From: Gemmatimonadetes bacterium bin94
GTDB lineage: Bacteria > Gemmatimonadota > Gemmatimonadetes > Longimicrobiales > Gaopeijiaceae
Length of the DNA: 63,805 bases
Assembly: GCA_002238865.1 (NCBI GenBank)
Contig: MPNE01000022.1
Coordinates: 1 to 63,805, forward strand
Direction of reading: 5' to 3'
A program made the position numbers and the translations under genes. Below the pieces are notes generated by a model. That model was not told the origin of the DNA. It saw only the letters and a list, made by a program, of their open reading frames with translations, and did not search any database. Of this stretch, positions 56,186 to 63,805 are shown piece after piece. Numbering within the stretch: the stretch's first letter is position 1; each line of letters opens with the position of its first letter.

Positions 56186-56797
56186 TTACCCTCCGGCCGA
56201 CCAGGGCGGGGTGACGCCGTTGGTGCGCGCATAGGCGATCGACTGGCCGAGGTGCTCGTGGCAGTGGGTGGCCACCAGCATCAGGGTTCCGCGCACCGTG
56301 GAATCGCCGCCGAACAGGTTCACCGCTTCCCGCAGGCGGTCGTCGGAGGTCCCTTCGATCACCTCGGCGACGTAGTCGAAGGAGGCGCCTAGAGCCTCGA
56401 CGATGGTCGCCTTGTCGCTGATCGATTCCGCGTTGGCGAAGTCATACCATGCCGGGTCGGCCGATTCGGGGGGGGCTGTCTGCAGAGTGCCCATCACGAT
56501 CCCGAAGTTGGCGGCCACGACATGCATGTACACCTCCGAAACCGAGCGCACACCCTCTGCAGGGCGCCAAACGTAGTCGGACTCGGGCATGGCTTCGGCG
56601 AGCTGGACGTACTTGTCGCGGACCTGAGCCAGGTCGGCCAGCATCTCGGACTGGAGGGTCGACGTGCTGGCGGCAGCATCTTCGGCAGCGTCCATGTCGC
56701 CCGCGGCCTCCGCCTCGCCGGTCTCGGCGGCCGGCGCGCAGGCCGCAAGCGCGAGCACGCACATGGCGGCGGCGGTAAACAGTTGTTCCTTCTTCAT
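56186..56797 (-). CDS. DinB-family lipoprotein
   Basis: The 203-residue protein has a lipobox signal (MCVLALAAC) and an Ala/Glu/Asp-rich linker. The four-helix DinB domain shows the metal His pattern: HVVAAN (about 93) and HCHEHLGQ (about 175-182). Exported DinB lipoproteins are common in this group of bacteria; function unknown. It is co-directional with DUF885 and 79 bases after the Fe-S protein gene. Confidence 0.85.
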   Translation of the reverse strand: MKKEQLFTAAAMCVLALAACAPAAETGEAEAAGDMDAAEDAAASTSTLQSEMLADLAQVRDKYVQLAEAMPESDYVWRPAEGVRSVSEVYMHVVAANFGIVMGTLQTAPPESADPAWYDFANAESISDKATIVEALGASFDYVAEVIEGTSDDRLREAVNLFGGDSTVRGTLMLVATHCHEHLGQSIAYARTNGVTPPWSAGG

Positions 56798-56876
56798 GTC
56801 TTGCTCCTCATCGGGAATGGAAGGCGGGTTCGGCTCCCGAGTGGGACCGGCCCGCGGCAGATGCTTCGAGTCCGGC

Positions 56877-58076
56877 CTATCCGGCAGCGTCCCACCAAAG
56901 TGAAGGTCGCAGCCGCTTTCCGCGACCCCCCACCCGGTCCAGCCAGAGCGCCAACCGCCTCAGCCTGGTTCCGGCGAGCCATCTCCACGCCCGGCTCCAC
57001 CATTCGCTGAAATCCCGGTTGTACGGGCAAACGCGGACGCAGATCGAGCAGTCCGTGTTCTGATTGGCCCAGAAGCGGAAGCACTTCTCGGCGTCGGTCG
57101 TCCACTTGCGGATGCCCTGGATGTTCGAGCGGTTGTGCATCAGCGTGGACGGCTCGCCCCCGGCGATGGCCTTCGCGGGGCAGCCATCCGTGCATGCCCG
57201 GCAGACATCGCACACCTCCCTGACGCCGAATCGGACGGGCCGGTCGTGCGCGAGGGGCATGTCGGTGAAGACCTTGCCGATCCTTACCCGCGGGCCGAAC
57301 TCGCGCGTGATGAGGAGGCCGTGACGGCCATATTCGCCCAGGCCCGCCTTGATCGCGAGCGGGATGACCAGCGCCGAGTCGTTCATGCTGGCCACCGCGC
57401 GGTAGCCCAGATTGGTGATGTACTGCGCGATGGCGAGGAGGACGATCGTGTCGCGCGAATAGGTGGCCCCGGTCGCGGCGCCGCTCAAGGCCGAGGGTGC
57501 GGTGCGAAGGAGTCCCTTGTCCATCGACTGTGCGATCACGACGACGTTGTCCAGGCCGCGCGGGATTTCCTGGGGCTTTTCGGTCTCGGTCTCGCGGCTG
57601 TACGCGTGGGTATACATCCAGCGCTCGTCATACCCGGTGATGCCCACGAGGTCCGCGCCCAACACCCTGGCGGACCGCTTGACCTCCCGGGCCATGGTCT
57701 CGGGCGAAGCCACGGGCAGCTCGCTCCCGGGCCCCTCCCTCATGACCGTATAGGGGTCCAGGAAGCCCTCGCGCCGGTCGGCGTCCTCGCGGAGTTCCGC
57801 AAAGATATCGGTCACATGCCACGACGCGTTGCGCAGGGCGTAGTCGCGCTGCGTGAAGCCGTCCACGGAACGCCATTTCATCTTCGGCGTCCTGTACGTC
57901 TCGTAGAACATGTCGGAGCGGTCGGACCGCACTTCCGGGTCCCAGAACGAGCGGCAGAAGATGTCGTCCTTCTGGGAGAAGCGGCGGAAGTCCGCGCCCA
58001 CCGCAAAGCCGGCTTCGCGGTCGGAGGCGGGGCTCGTCACGTCGTTTGCGCGGGGCTGGTCGTCCATGGGATCCAT
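56877..58076 (-). CDS. Reductive-dehalogenase-like Fe-S protein without Tat signal
   Basis: The 399-residue protein has two ferredoxin-type clusters near the C terminus: CDVCRACTDGCP (C289, C292, C295, C299) and CSICVRVCP (C343, C346, C350) with a further Cys at 332. The N-terminal and middle regions (MKWRSVDGFTQRDYALRNASWHV, GADLVGITGYDERW, GLGEYGRHGLLITREFGPRVRIGKVFTD, read in parts) are those of the RdhA/QueG-related cobamide-binding fold. No Tat signal and no rdhB-like anchor gene is seen, so it is likely cytosolic. ATG 58076 or 58067 is the start. It could be a respiratory relative or a catabolic dehalogenase. Confidence 0.87.
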   Translation of the reverse strand: MDPMDDQPRANDVTSPASDREAGFAVGADFRRFSQKDDIFCRSFWDPEVRSDRSDMFYETYRTPKMKWRSVDGFTQRDYALRNASWHVTDIFAELREDADRREGFLDPYTVMREGPGSELPVASPETMAREVKRSARVLGADLVGITGYDERWMYTHAYSRETETEKPQEIPRGLDNVVVIAQSMDKGLLRTAPSALSGAATGATYSRDTIVLLAIAQYITNLGYRAVASMNDSALVIPLAIKAGLGEYGRHGLLITREFGPRVRIGKVFTDMPLAHDRPVRFGVREVCDVCRACTDGCPAKAIAGGEPSTLMHNRSNIQGIRKWTTDAEKCFRFWANQNTDCSICVRVCPYNRDFSEWWSRAWRWLAGTRLRRLALWLDRVGGRGKRLRPSLWWDAAG

Positions 58077-58092
58077 GGGCGCAATCTACCGC

Positions 58093-59904
58093 CTATCCCT
58101 CCGGCCCGGCGACCCCCGGGGTAAGTTCCTCGCCGGGGTTGACGAAGCGGTTCATCTCGATCCGATACTGGCGGTCGTGGAGTTCGCGGTAGCGGCCTCG
58201 CTTCGCCATCAACTCGTCGTGCGTGCCCCGTTCCACCACCCGGCCCTCCTCGACCACGAGGATCTGGTCGGCGCTGCGAATGGTGGACAGACGATGAGCG
58301 ATCACGAAGGTGGTGCGGCCCCTGCGGAGTGCCTGCAGGCCTTCCTGAATCTGGGCTTCGCTTTCGGAGTCGAGGCTGGAGGTCGCCTCGTCGAGGATCA
58401 GGATCCTGGGATCCGCCAGAATCGCTCGGGCGATCGCCAGGCGCTGCCGCTGGCCACCCGACACCTTCACCCCGCGCTCGCCGATGATGGTATCGTAACC
58501 GTCGGGAAAGCCGGTGATGAATTCATGGCAGTTCGCGAGCGCGGCTGCCCGGCGCACCTCCTCGCGGGAGGCATTCGAACGCCCGTAGCGAATGTTGTAC
58601 TCGATCGTGTCGTCGAAGAGGAAGTTGTCCTGCAGCACAACCCCCACATGGCGCCGGTAGTCGCCCAGCCGGATCCCGGCCAGGTCGTGTCCGTCCACCA
58701 GCACCCGCCCGGTGTCCGGCGCGTTGAACGAGAGCACGAGACTGACCAGGGTGCTCTTCCCCGACCCGGACGACCCCACGAGCGCGGTCGTGGAGCCCGG
58801 CGGCGCATCCAGCGATACGTCTCTCAGGACGGGCACATCGGCATCGTAGGCGAAGGAGACGTTCTCGAAGGCGATGTGACCCTCCATTCGGCGGAGCCGC
58901 TCCTTCGCGGCGTCCCCGTCCGCCTCGGTGGCCATCGAGCGCAATTCCCGGATCCGGTCCAGGCCGGCGAAGGCGTCCGTGATCTGGGTCCCGATGCTTG
59001 CCATCTGCACCAGCGGGCCAACCATCATCCCGGTGAGGAAGAGGTACATCACGAAGTCGCCCAGGGACATGCTCCCGTCGACGATCGCGGCACCGCCCAC
59101 CAGGATCATCAACACGCTGATCAGCCCCACGATCACCGACGAGAACGAGGTGACCGCCGACACACCCGTCACGGCCTTGGCGACGTTGCGGAGGAGCCGG
59201 TGCGCACCCTTCGCGAAGACAAGGTCTTCCTTCCGCTCCGACGAGTACGCCTTCACGATGCGCACCCCGGAAATGCTCTCGCCGAGCCGCCCGGTCACTT
59301 CCGCGTTGATTCGGCCGCGCTCACGGAACAGCGGCCTCAGGCGCCGGAAGGCGAACGCCATGGCACCCCCGAAGACGAGGAGCACCGACATCGTGAATAC
59401 GGTGAGCGCCCAGTTGATGTACAGCAGGATCGCGAAGCACACGGCCGACGTGACGATCCCCCCGGTCAGTTGCACGAGGCCGGTTCCGACGAGGTTCCGG
59501 ATGCCTTCGGCGTCGGTCATGACGCGGGAGATCAGGACACCCGACTTTGTCGAGTCGAAGTAGTTGACCGGCAGGCGCGCGACATGGGCCTGGACCGTCT
59601 TCCGCATTTCGGTTATGGCCCGCTGGGCGGTGACCCCCAGGATCTGGGACAGTGCGAAGGTGCTGCCCCCCTGAACCAGGGCGGCCACACCCACGGCGAG
59701 GGCCAGGGGCATCAGCAACTCGGTACGTCCCAGCGCCACGACCTCGTCGATCAGGAACTTGGACGACGTCGGCGCTACCAGCCCCGCCAAACGGCCGATC
59801 ACCATGACTACGAGACCAAGGGCGACCCGCGAGCGGTAGCGCCAGATGATCGCCCTGGCCTCCTTCCATACCCTGGAAGGATCCAGCTTCGTTTTTTCCG
59901 GCAC
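58093..59904 (-). CDS. ABC exporter, fused permease and ATPase (MsbA/LmrA type)
   Basis: The about 603-residue half-transporter has six membrane segments (about residues 15-300) and an ATPase: Walker A VGSSGSGKSTLVSLVL (about 400), the signature VSGGQRQRLAIARAI (about 497) and Walker B ILILDEATSSLDSESE (about 517). It works as a dimer to export lipids, drugs or peptides. I chose GTG 59904, which has a GGGGGA site about seven bases upstream; a TTG at 59946 gives 14 extra residues. It lies 16 bases after the Fe-S gene stop on the other side (58076) and is probably co-transcribed with it. Confidence 0.9.
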   Translation of the reverse strand: MPEKTKLDPSRVWKEARAIIWRYRSRVALGLVVMVIGRLAGLVAPTSSKFLIDEVVALGRTELLMPLALAVGVAALVQGGSTFALSQILGVTAQRAITEMRKTVQAHVARLPVNYFDSTKSGVLISRVMTDAEGIRNLVGTGLVQLTGGIVTSAVCFAILLYINWALTVFTMSVLLVFGGAMAFAFRRLRPLFRERGRINAEVTGRLGESISGVRIVKAYSSERKEDLVFAKGAHRLLRNVAKAVTGVSAVTSFSSVIVGLISVLMILVGGAAIVDGSMSLGDFVMYLFLTGMMVGPLVQMASIGTQITDAFAGLDRIRELRSMATEADGDAAKERLRRMEGHIAFENVSFAYDADVPVLRDVSLDAPPGSTTALVGSSGSGKSTLVSLVLSFNAPDTGRVLVDGHDLAGIRLGDYRRHVGVVLQDNFLFDDTIEYNIRYGRSNASREEVRRAAALANCHEFITGFPDGYDTIIGERGVKVSGGQRQRLAIARAILADPRILILDEATSSLDSESEAQIQEGLQALRRGRTTFVIAHRLSTIRSADQILVVEEGRVVERGTHDELMAKRGRYRELHDRQYRIEMNRFVNPGEELTPGVAGPEG

Positions 59905-60000
59905 GTCCCCGTCCCCCTGCGTCGCTCCGTTTTTTCCGGATGACAACGGTAGCGCAGGCGGGACGGGGAAGCCAAGGGGCGTCGCTTGCGAACCGGTTGG

Positions 60001-60951
60001 CTACCCGGAACATTCCGCGATCAGGAGGCCACTCGAGGGCGGGGGGCCGCGCAGTTCCCGCTGGAAGGCGGCGGCACGCGTAGCCGGGTCGAAGGCGTCC
60101 AGCGAGGCGAAGCTGTGGCCGGCACCCTCCAGGGCGGCGAACAGGTTGCCCTGGAACATTGCGTTGCTGCCGTCCAGGTGGACCGCGAGCGCGAGCGGCC
60201 CGATGGCGTCCTGGAAGCGGCGGTGACGGATGAGAAGGTAGCCCAGGTTGTTGAGCGACCAGAGGTCTCCCGGATCGATCCACAGCGCTTCTTCATACTT
60301 TGCGATTGCGCTCGCGCAATCTCCGCTCACGTCGAGGGCGCGGGCGTGGATCCGCCTGGCCGCAACCGACGCCGGGTCGAGATCCTCGGCGATCGCCGCG
60401 TGTTCCCTGGCTTCATGCGGGCGGCCGATCTCAATGAGCACGCGCGCCAGGTTGACCCGTCCCTTCGGGTCATCCGGAGCGTTGGCAACCCACTTCCTGA
60501 GATGCAGCTCGGCCTCTCCCAGTTCGCCCTCTTCCCAGGCCGAAACGCCCAGCATGTAGTGCTCCCAGGGAACTCCCGCTCCAACCGAAGGAGGCGCATT
60601 GGTCGTAGCCGCGGGGGGATCCGCCGGCCTCGGTTCGGCCGCGACCGCGAGGGACTGCGACGGCTTCGGTTCGGCCACGGACCCGGCGGGATCCGATGGG
60701 GCCGGTTCTCCACCCGGCGACGAATTCACCTGCAAGCCGTCAGCCTCCGGCCACCCCCCCGCCTGCGCGTACATCACGTCCTGCCCGTGCTCCGAGATCA
60801 GCCCGGATACAGCAACGGCGTCGGCCGGTACGGCCTCCGCACCCTCGCCGGCACACGCTACCGTTCCCACAAGGAGCGCCACGGCAAGTATCACCGCCAC
60901 CCACAGCAACACCCCTTCCGAACGATCGACTCTTCCTGTCCTGGTCTCCAC
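60001..60951 (-). CDS. TPR-repeat lipoprotein
   Basis: The 316-residue protein has a membrane/lipobox segment (LLWVAVILAVALLVGTVAC, about 16-34), a Pro/Ala/Glu-rich linker (about 40-120) and TPR helices (about 125-260): WEHYMLGVSAWEEGELGEAELHL, RVNLARVLIEIGRPHEAREHAAIAEDLDP and WSLNNLGYLLIRHRRFQDAIGPLALAVHLDG, read in parts. GTG 60951 has GGGAGG eight bases upstream, so it is preferred over TTG 61053. It follows the two-component genes after about 300 bases. Role unknown. Confidence 0.8.
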   Translation of the reverse strand: METRTGRVDRSEGVLLWVAVILAVALLVGTVACAGEGAEAVPADAVAVSGLISEHGQDVMYAQAGGWPEADGLQVNSSPGGEPAPSDPAGSVAEPKPSQSLAVAAEPRPADPPAATTNAPPSVGAGVPWEHYMLGVSAWEEGELGEAELHLRKWVANAPDDPKGRVNLARVLIEIGRPHEAREHAAIAEDLDPASVAARRIHARALDVSGDCASAIAKYEEALWIDPGDLWSLNNLGYLLIRHRRFQDAIGPLALAVHLDGSNAMFQGNLFAALEGAGHSFASLDAFDPATRAAAFQRELRGPPPSSGLLIAECSG

Positions 60952-61250
60952 AATGACCTCCCTGGCCTGCCCTCGCCCGCATCGCGGTCTCGATACCGCC
61001 CGTTGGCGCGGGGTGATTGAACTCGGCCCCGAAGAGAGCAACGAGCGGGCCAAACCCCGGGCGAAAGGGTGTCACGACACCCAAGTGCCTATGGCAACAA
61101 GACTTGCGTGTGATTCGCGGATCGTGGTCCCGGTTGCGGCGCTGCCACTCTTGTGTCCGGGAGAACACGGTGCCGACGGGCTCCGGTGGCCCGAGGTCCA
61201 CGGAGCCCGCGCAGTGCCGGCAGTGGGCCCCGACGGTGGTTCCGGCAGCG
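60952..61250. other. Intergenic region between the response regulator and TPR lipoprotein genes
   Basis: This 299-base spacer holds the TPR gene's leader. I see no gene, repeat or clear sigma-54 site in the right orientation. Confidence 0.5.
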
Positions 61251-62645
61251 TCAGGAGTCGGCCCGGCGTATCCCCAGCCTGTTCATGATCTTCAGGAGGC
61301 TCGAGTGGTCGGAGAGGCCGAGCGCCCCGGCGGTGCGCCCGATCTTCCATGCGTGAGCATCGAGCGCACGGCGCACGATCGCCCGCTCGGCGGCCGCCTT
61401 CTGTTCGCGAAAGGTGCCGGAGAGGCCGCCGTCCGGTGACGGCACCGACTCCCCGGCCGGCCGGCCCCGATCTCCCTGTTGCCCCAGATCCGCGGGAAGG
61501 TGCCCGACATCGAGGACCGGGCCGTCCGAGGCGATGATCATCCGCTCAATGGTGTTGCGCAGTTCGCGGACGTTGTTGCGTGCCCACCGCCGCGCCCGGA
61601 GTGCCGCGTGCGCGGTCTCCGACACCGGCCGGGGTGACCGCCCAAGGCGTGAAGGCAGCGTCGCCGCGAAGTGTTCGACCAGACGGGTGATGTCGTCGCC
61701 GCGTGCGCGCAACGGCGGAACCCGGATGACATGCACGTTGAGACGGAAGAGCAGGTCTTGCCGAAACGTGCCCTTGTCCACCTCCGCGTCGAGGTCGCGG
61801 TGGGTGGCCGCTACGACCCGCGCTCCCACCGAGATCGGATCCTCGGCACCCAGGCGGGTGATTTCGCCGCCTTCCAGAACGCGCAGCAGACGCGACTGCA
61901 CCCCCCCCGGCAACTCCCCGATCTCGTCCAGAAACAGGGTGCCCGCGGACGCCCGTTCGAATGCGCCCCGTCGCGCCTTGACGGCCCCCGTGAAAGCACC
62001 CCGGTCGTGGCCGAAGAGGTCGCTGTCAACAAGTCCCTCGGCCATCCCGCCGCAGTTGACAGGCACGAAAGCCTCGTCGCGACGGGGGCTCTGGCGGTGA
62101 AGCTCGCGGGCCACCAGCTCCTTGCCGGTTCCGCTCTCTCCCAGGATCAGCACAGTGCTGGGAATGCCGGCCAGCCGCCCGATCATCGCACGCAGGTCGA
62201 CCATCGCCTCGCTCTCGCCGATGAGCGGAGAAGGCTGCACCGTCGGGGGCTCCACCTGGTCCAGCCTTTCCCGCAGGTCGCTTTGACGCAGCGCGAGACG
62301 CACCTCGTGGACCACGCGCGCCATGGGCTCGGCCTTGTCGATGAAGCTGAAGGCACCGAGCCGAACAGCCTCGACGCAGCGGTCATAGCTGCCGGTGCCG
62401 GTGTAGACGATCACCGGGACATCGATTTCCTGGTGGTCCATCGCGCGCAACACGTCGAATCCGTCGAGACCGGGCATTTCCAGGTCGAGGATCACGCAGT
62501 CGACCACTTCGCGCGAAAGCGTGTCCAGGCCCTCGGCACCGCCCGCCGCCACACGTGTCCGGAATCCGCCCAGCCGCCTCAGATCATAGGCGTATTGCTC
62601 CGCCAGAGGCCGTACATCGTCAACGATGAGTATCAGCTTGCTCAT
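61251..62645 (-). CDS. NtrC-family sigma-54-dependent response regulator
   Basis: The 464-residue protein has a receiver domain (phospho-Asp 54 in VILDLEMPG), an AAA+ domain with Walker A GESGTGKE (169-176), the sigma-54 contact motif GAFTGA (216-221) and Walker B TLFLDEIGEL, and a C-terminal Fis-type helix-turn-helix (about 430-462). It activates sigma-54 promoters. The ATG overlaps the kinase stop (ATGA), so it is the partner of the kinase upstream. Targets are unknown. Confidence 0.95.
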   Translation of the reverse strand: MSKLILIVDDVRPLAEQYAYDLRRLGGFRTRVAAGGAEGLDTLSREVVDCVILDLEMPGLDGFDVLRAMDHQEIDVPVIVYTGTGSYDRCVEAVRLGAFSFIDKAEPMARVVHEVRLALRQSDLRERLDQVEPPTVQPSPLIGESEAMVDLRAMIGRLAGIPSTVLILGESGTGKELVARELHRQSPRRDEAFVPVNCGGMAEGLVDSDLFGHDRGAFTGAVKARRGAFERASAGTLFLDEIGELPGGVQSRLLRVLEGGEITRLGAEDPISVGARVVAATHRDLDAEVDKGTFRQDLLFRLNVHVIRVPPLRARGDDITRLVEHFAATLPSRLGRSPRPVSETAHAALRARRWARNNVRELRNTIERMIIASDGPVLDVGHLPADLGQQGDRGRPAGESVPSPDGGLSGTFREQKAAAERAIVRRALDAHAWKIGRTAGALGLSDHSSLLKIMNRLGIRRADS

Positions 62646-63682
62646 GCATCCTCCGCCGCTTCCTTGAGGACCACGTCGACCCGCGTGCCCCGGTCCGCCT
62701 CGCTGTCGAGAACGATCCTGCCGCCGACGTCCGTGACGAGCCTGCGCGCGATCGCGAGGCCGAGCCCCGTTCCCTCCTCACGGGTCGTGAAGAAGGGTTC
62801 GAAGACCCGGGCGCGCACGTCCGGCGGTATGCCCGGCCCGTCGTCGGCCACTGTCAGCTGAAACCACGTACGCGCCCGGTCGTCCCGGACCCTGACGGAG
62901 AGCGTCACGGTCCCCCCGTCGGCGCCGACCGCCGCCATGGCGTTGGCGACCACGTTTTCCACGACCCGGCGAAGGGAGACGCCGTCCATCTCCACCCATG
63001 CGCTCCCTTGCCCGAGTTCGTCGACGATACGAACCGCCGGAGACGAAGCCGCGTTGGACTCGATGACCGAGCGGGCCACCGCACGAAGATCCGAACGGAC
63101 CCTCATGCTGTGCACGGCCACTGCCCGGTACTGATCCGCCAGATCACCCAGATAGTCCAGACTCTCCACCAGCGTCCCGGCCCGCGCGTCGAAGGCTTCG
63201 GCCAACTTGTCGGGTCCGCCATCGTGCGCTTCGCCCAGGTGGTTCATGACATTTCGAATCGGGACCAGGCCGTTGCGCACGTCGTGGTTGACCTGCCGGG
63301 CCAGCTCTCCGACCGTCGCGCGCTTTTCCGCTGCCTTGACCCTCACCACCCCTTCGCGGATACGGTCCAGCATCCCGTTCAGAAAGAACCCGAGGCGGTC
63401 GAGCTCCCTTCCGCCCCCTCCTTCGAAGGTTGCATCGAGGCGTCCCAGGTGCACCCGCCGCGCCGTCCCCGCCAGCTTCTGCAGCGGCTCCGAGAGGCGG
63501 CGCGCCATGGCCAGGCCCAGGAAGAGGGCCAGAATGGCCGAACCCAGGAGCGACAGGAGCCAGGCGCGGTCCCAGGACCGCACCATCGCCGCCAGCAACG
63601 GATCGCGCCAGGCGATGACCAGATCCACCGGCGCCCCCTCCCCGCCCCCCCCCCCCCCCCCCCCCCCACCATCCCGGCGCAC
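62642..63682 (-). CDS. Sensor histidine kinase with HAMP-like linker, 5' frame broken at a poly-C tract
   Basis: From GTG 63682 the 346-residue frame gives a poly-Gly leader (from the 23-C tract), a membrane segment (RAWLLSLLGSAILALFLGLAMA), a HAMP-like linker, the His box GELARQVNHDVRNGLVPIRN (phospho-His about 130) and an ATPase domain with the N box ENVVANAM, G1 DDGPGIPP and G2 GTGLGLAIARR. The 5' continuation is in a different frame, and this frame meets a stop at 63740-63742. The gene overlaps the response regulator by four bases. It may be phase-variable, mis-sequenced or a truncated form. Confidence 0.9.
   Translation of the reverse strand: MRRDGGGGGGGGGGEGAPVDLVIAWRDPLLAAMVRSWDRAWLLSLLGSAILALFLGLAMARRLSEPLQKLAGTARRVHLGRLDATFEGGGGRELDRLGFFLNGMLDRIREGVVRVKAAEKRATVGELARQVNHDVRNGLVPIRNVMNHLGEAHDGGPDKLAEAFDARAGTLVESLDYLGDLADQYRAVAVHSMRVRSDLRAVARSVIESNAASSPAVRIVDELGQGSAWVEMDGVSLRRVVENVVANAMAAVGADGGTVTLSVRVRDDRARTWFQLTVADDGPGIPPDVRARVFEPFFTTREEGTGLGLAIARRLVTDVGGRIVLDSEADRGTRVDVVLKEAAEDA
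63645..63667. repeat. 23-base C homopolymer in the sensor kinase gene
   Basis: Twenty-three consecutive C on the plus strand. The kinase frame and the upstream frame with the more natural amino acid content (63783-63785 register) differ by one base across the tract; 22 C would join them. Confidence 0.9.
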
Positions 63683-63805
63683 CCCGCCGCCGGCCCGCGC
63701 CCTCTCCGCGCCCGCCGAACGCGGTCCCCGCCCCCGCGATCAGACGCGGGTCCCCGCCGGCTTCCTCCGACGGCTCCGCCAGCATCCATACACCCTCGTC
63801 GGCGG
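63668..63805 (-). other. 5' part of the sensor kinase gene, out of frame and cut by the window edge
   Basis: In the frame with triplets ending at 63785 the stretch reads EGVWMLAEPSEEAGGDPRLI and then AGAGTAFGG, which looks like the end of a periplasmic sensor domain before the Gly run. The other two frames are Arg-rich or carry a stop. It probably belongs to the same gene as the kinase domain. Confidence 0.6.

Noticed and set aside
57910-59943. Long plus-strand open frame (677 codons) over the Fe-S protein and ABC exporter genes
   Set aside because: The minus-strand proteins have intact catalytic motifs; this frame has none and a His/Arg/Asp-rich composition.
61092-61111. Sigma-54-like TGGCA...TTGC sequence near the response regulator
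   Set aside because: The gap between the GG and GC is one base too long and it points to the plus strand, where no gene follows.

Overview
This is a GC-rich bacterial window that looks like free-living or host-associated Gemmatimonadota. That placement is an inference from gene content, not from a marker gene. The supporting content is TonB-dependent receptors with an N-terminal CarboxypepD_reg domain, a stand-alone CarboxypepD_reg plus plug protein, a DUF5916 outer-membrane protein, a type III glutamine synthetase, DUF885 and DinB lipoproteins, many lipobox signal peptides and frequent GTG starts. Coding density is high and neighbouring genes very often overlap by 1-16 bases. I found no rRNA, tRNA, CRISPR array, transposase or phage structural gene.

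Layout. (1) 1-16135 is one long minus-strand block. A TPP riboswitch (16048-16135) precedes thiC, which is followed by an amidohydrolase lipoprotein, a small Cys-containing protein, a dimethylglycine/sarcosine dehydrogenase-like flavoprotein, an Ig-like lipoprotein, and a branched-chain amino acid type ABC importer (livG, H, M, K, F). The importer genes are interleaved with two CoA ligases (FadD-like and PaaK-like), which suggests uptake and CoA activation of an organic acid. (2) 16.2-24.4 kb holds an M14 peptidase, a plug-domain protein, a small lipoprotein, a two-subunit aconitase X, a beta-propeller protein and glutamine synthetase III. (3) 24.5-28.0 kb is a small accessory island with a DUF4143 AAA+ ATPase behind an inverted repeat, a DUF4411 PIN-like protein paired with an XRE/ImmA protein, and a small membrane protein. 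(4) 28.0-35.6 kb runs on the minus strand as hipB-hipA-PHP hydrolase-HupE/UreJ-like protein, joined by 4-base overlaps, then an LVIVD-type secreted protein, an unknown secreted protein and a multicopper oxidase. Upstream of hipB are four palindromes spaced exactly 50 bp apart. (5) 35.6-41.7 kb has the DUF5916 protein, an alpha/beta hydrolase and a TonB-dependent receptor. (6) 42.2-50.2 kb on the plus strand has a Gld-type ABC exporter operon (ATPase, permease-GldG fusion, DUF4340) and a GMC oxidoreductase with a Tat-signal small subunit plus two accessory genes. (7) 50.3-63.8 kb on the minus strand has a second TonB receptor coupled to a Tat-signal aminotransferase, DUF885 and DinB lipoproteins, a cytosolic reductive-dehalogenase-like Fe-S protein, an ABC exporter, a TPR lipoprotein and an NtrC-type two-component system.

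The features most worth follow-up are the 50-bp-phased hip operators with the unusual hip operon, the 23-base C tract that breaks the sensor kinase frame (with two more long G/C homopolymers in other genes), the thiC-riboswitch operon that continues into an amidohydrolase, and the reductive-dehalogenase-like gene. Starts were chosen by overlap with upstream stops, ribosome binding sites and signal peptides. Functional names rest on recognisable motifs read by eye, since no database search was possible.
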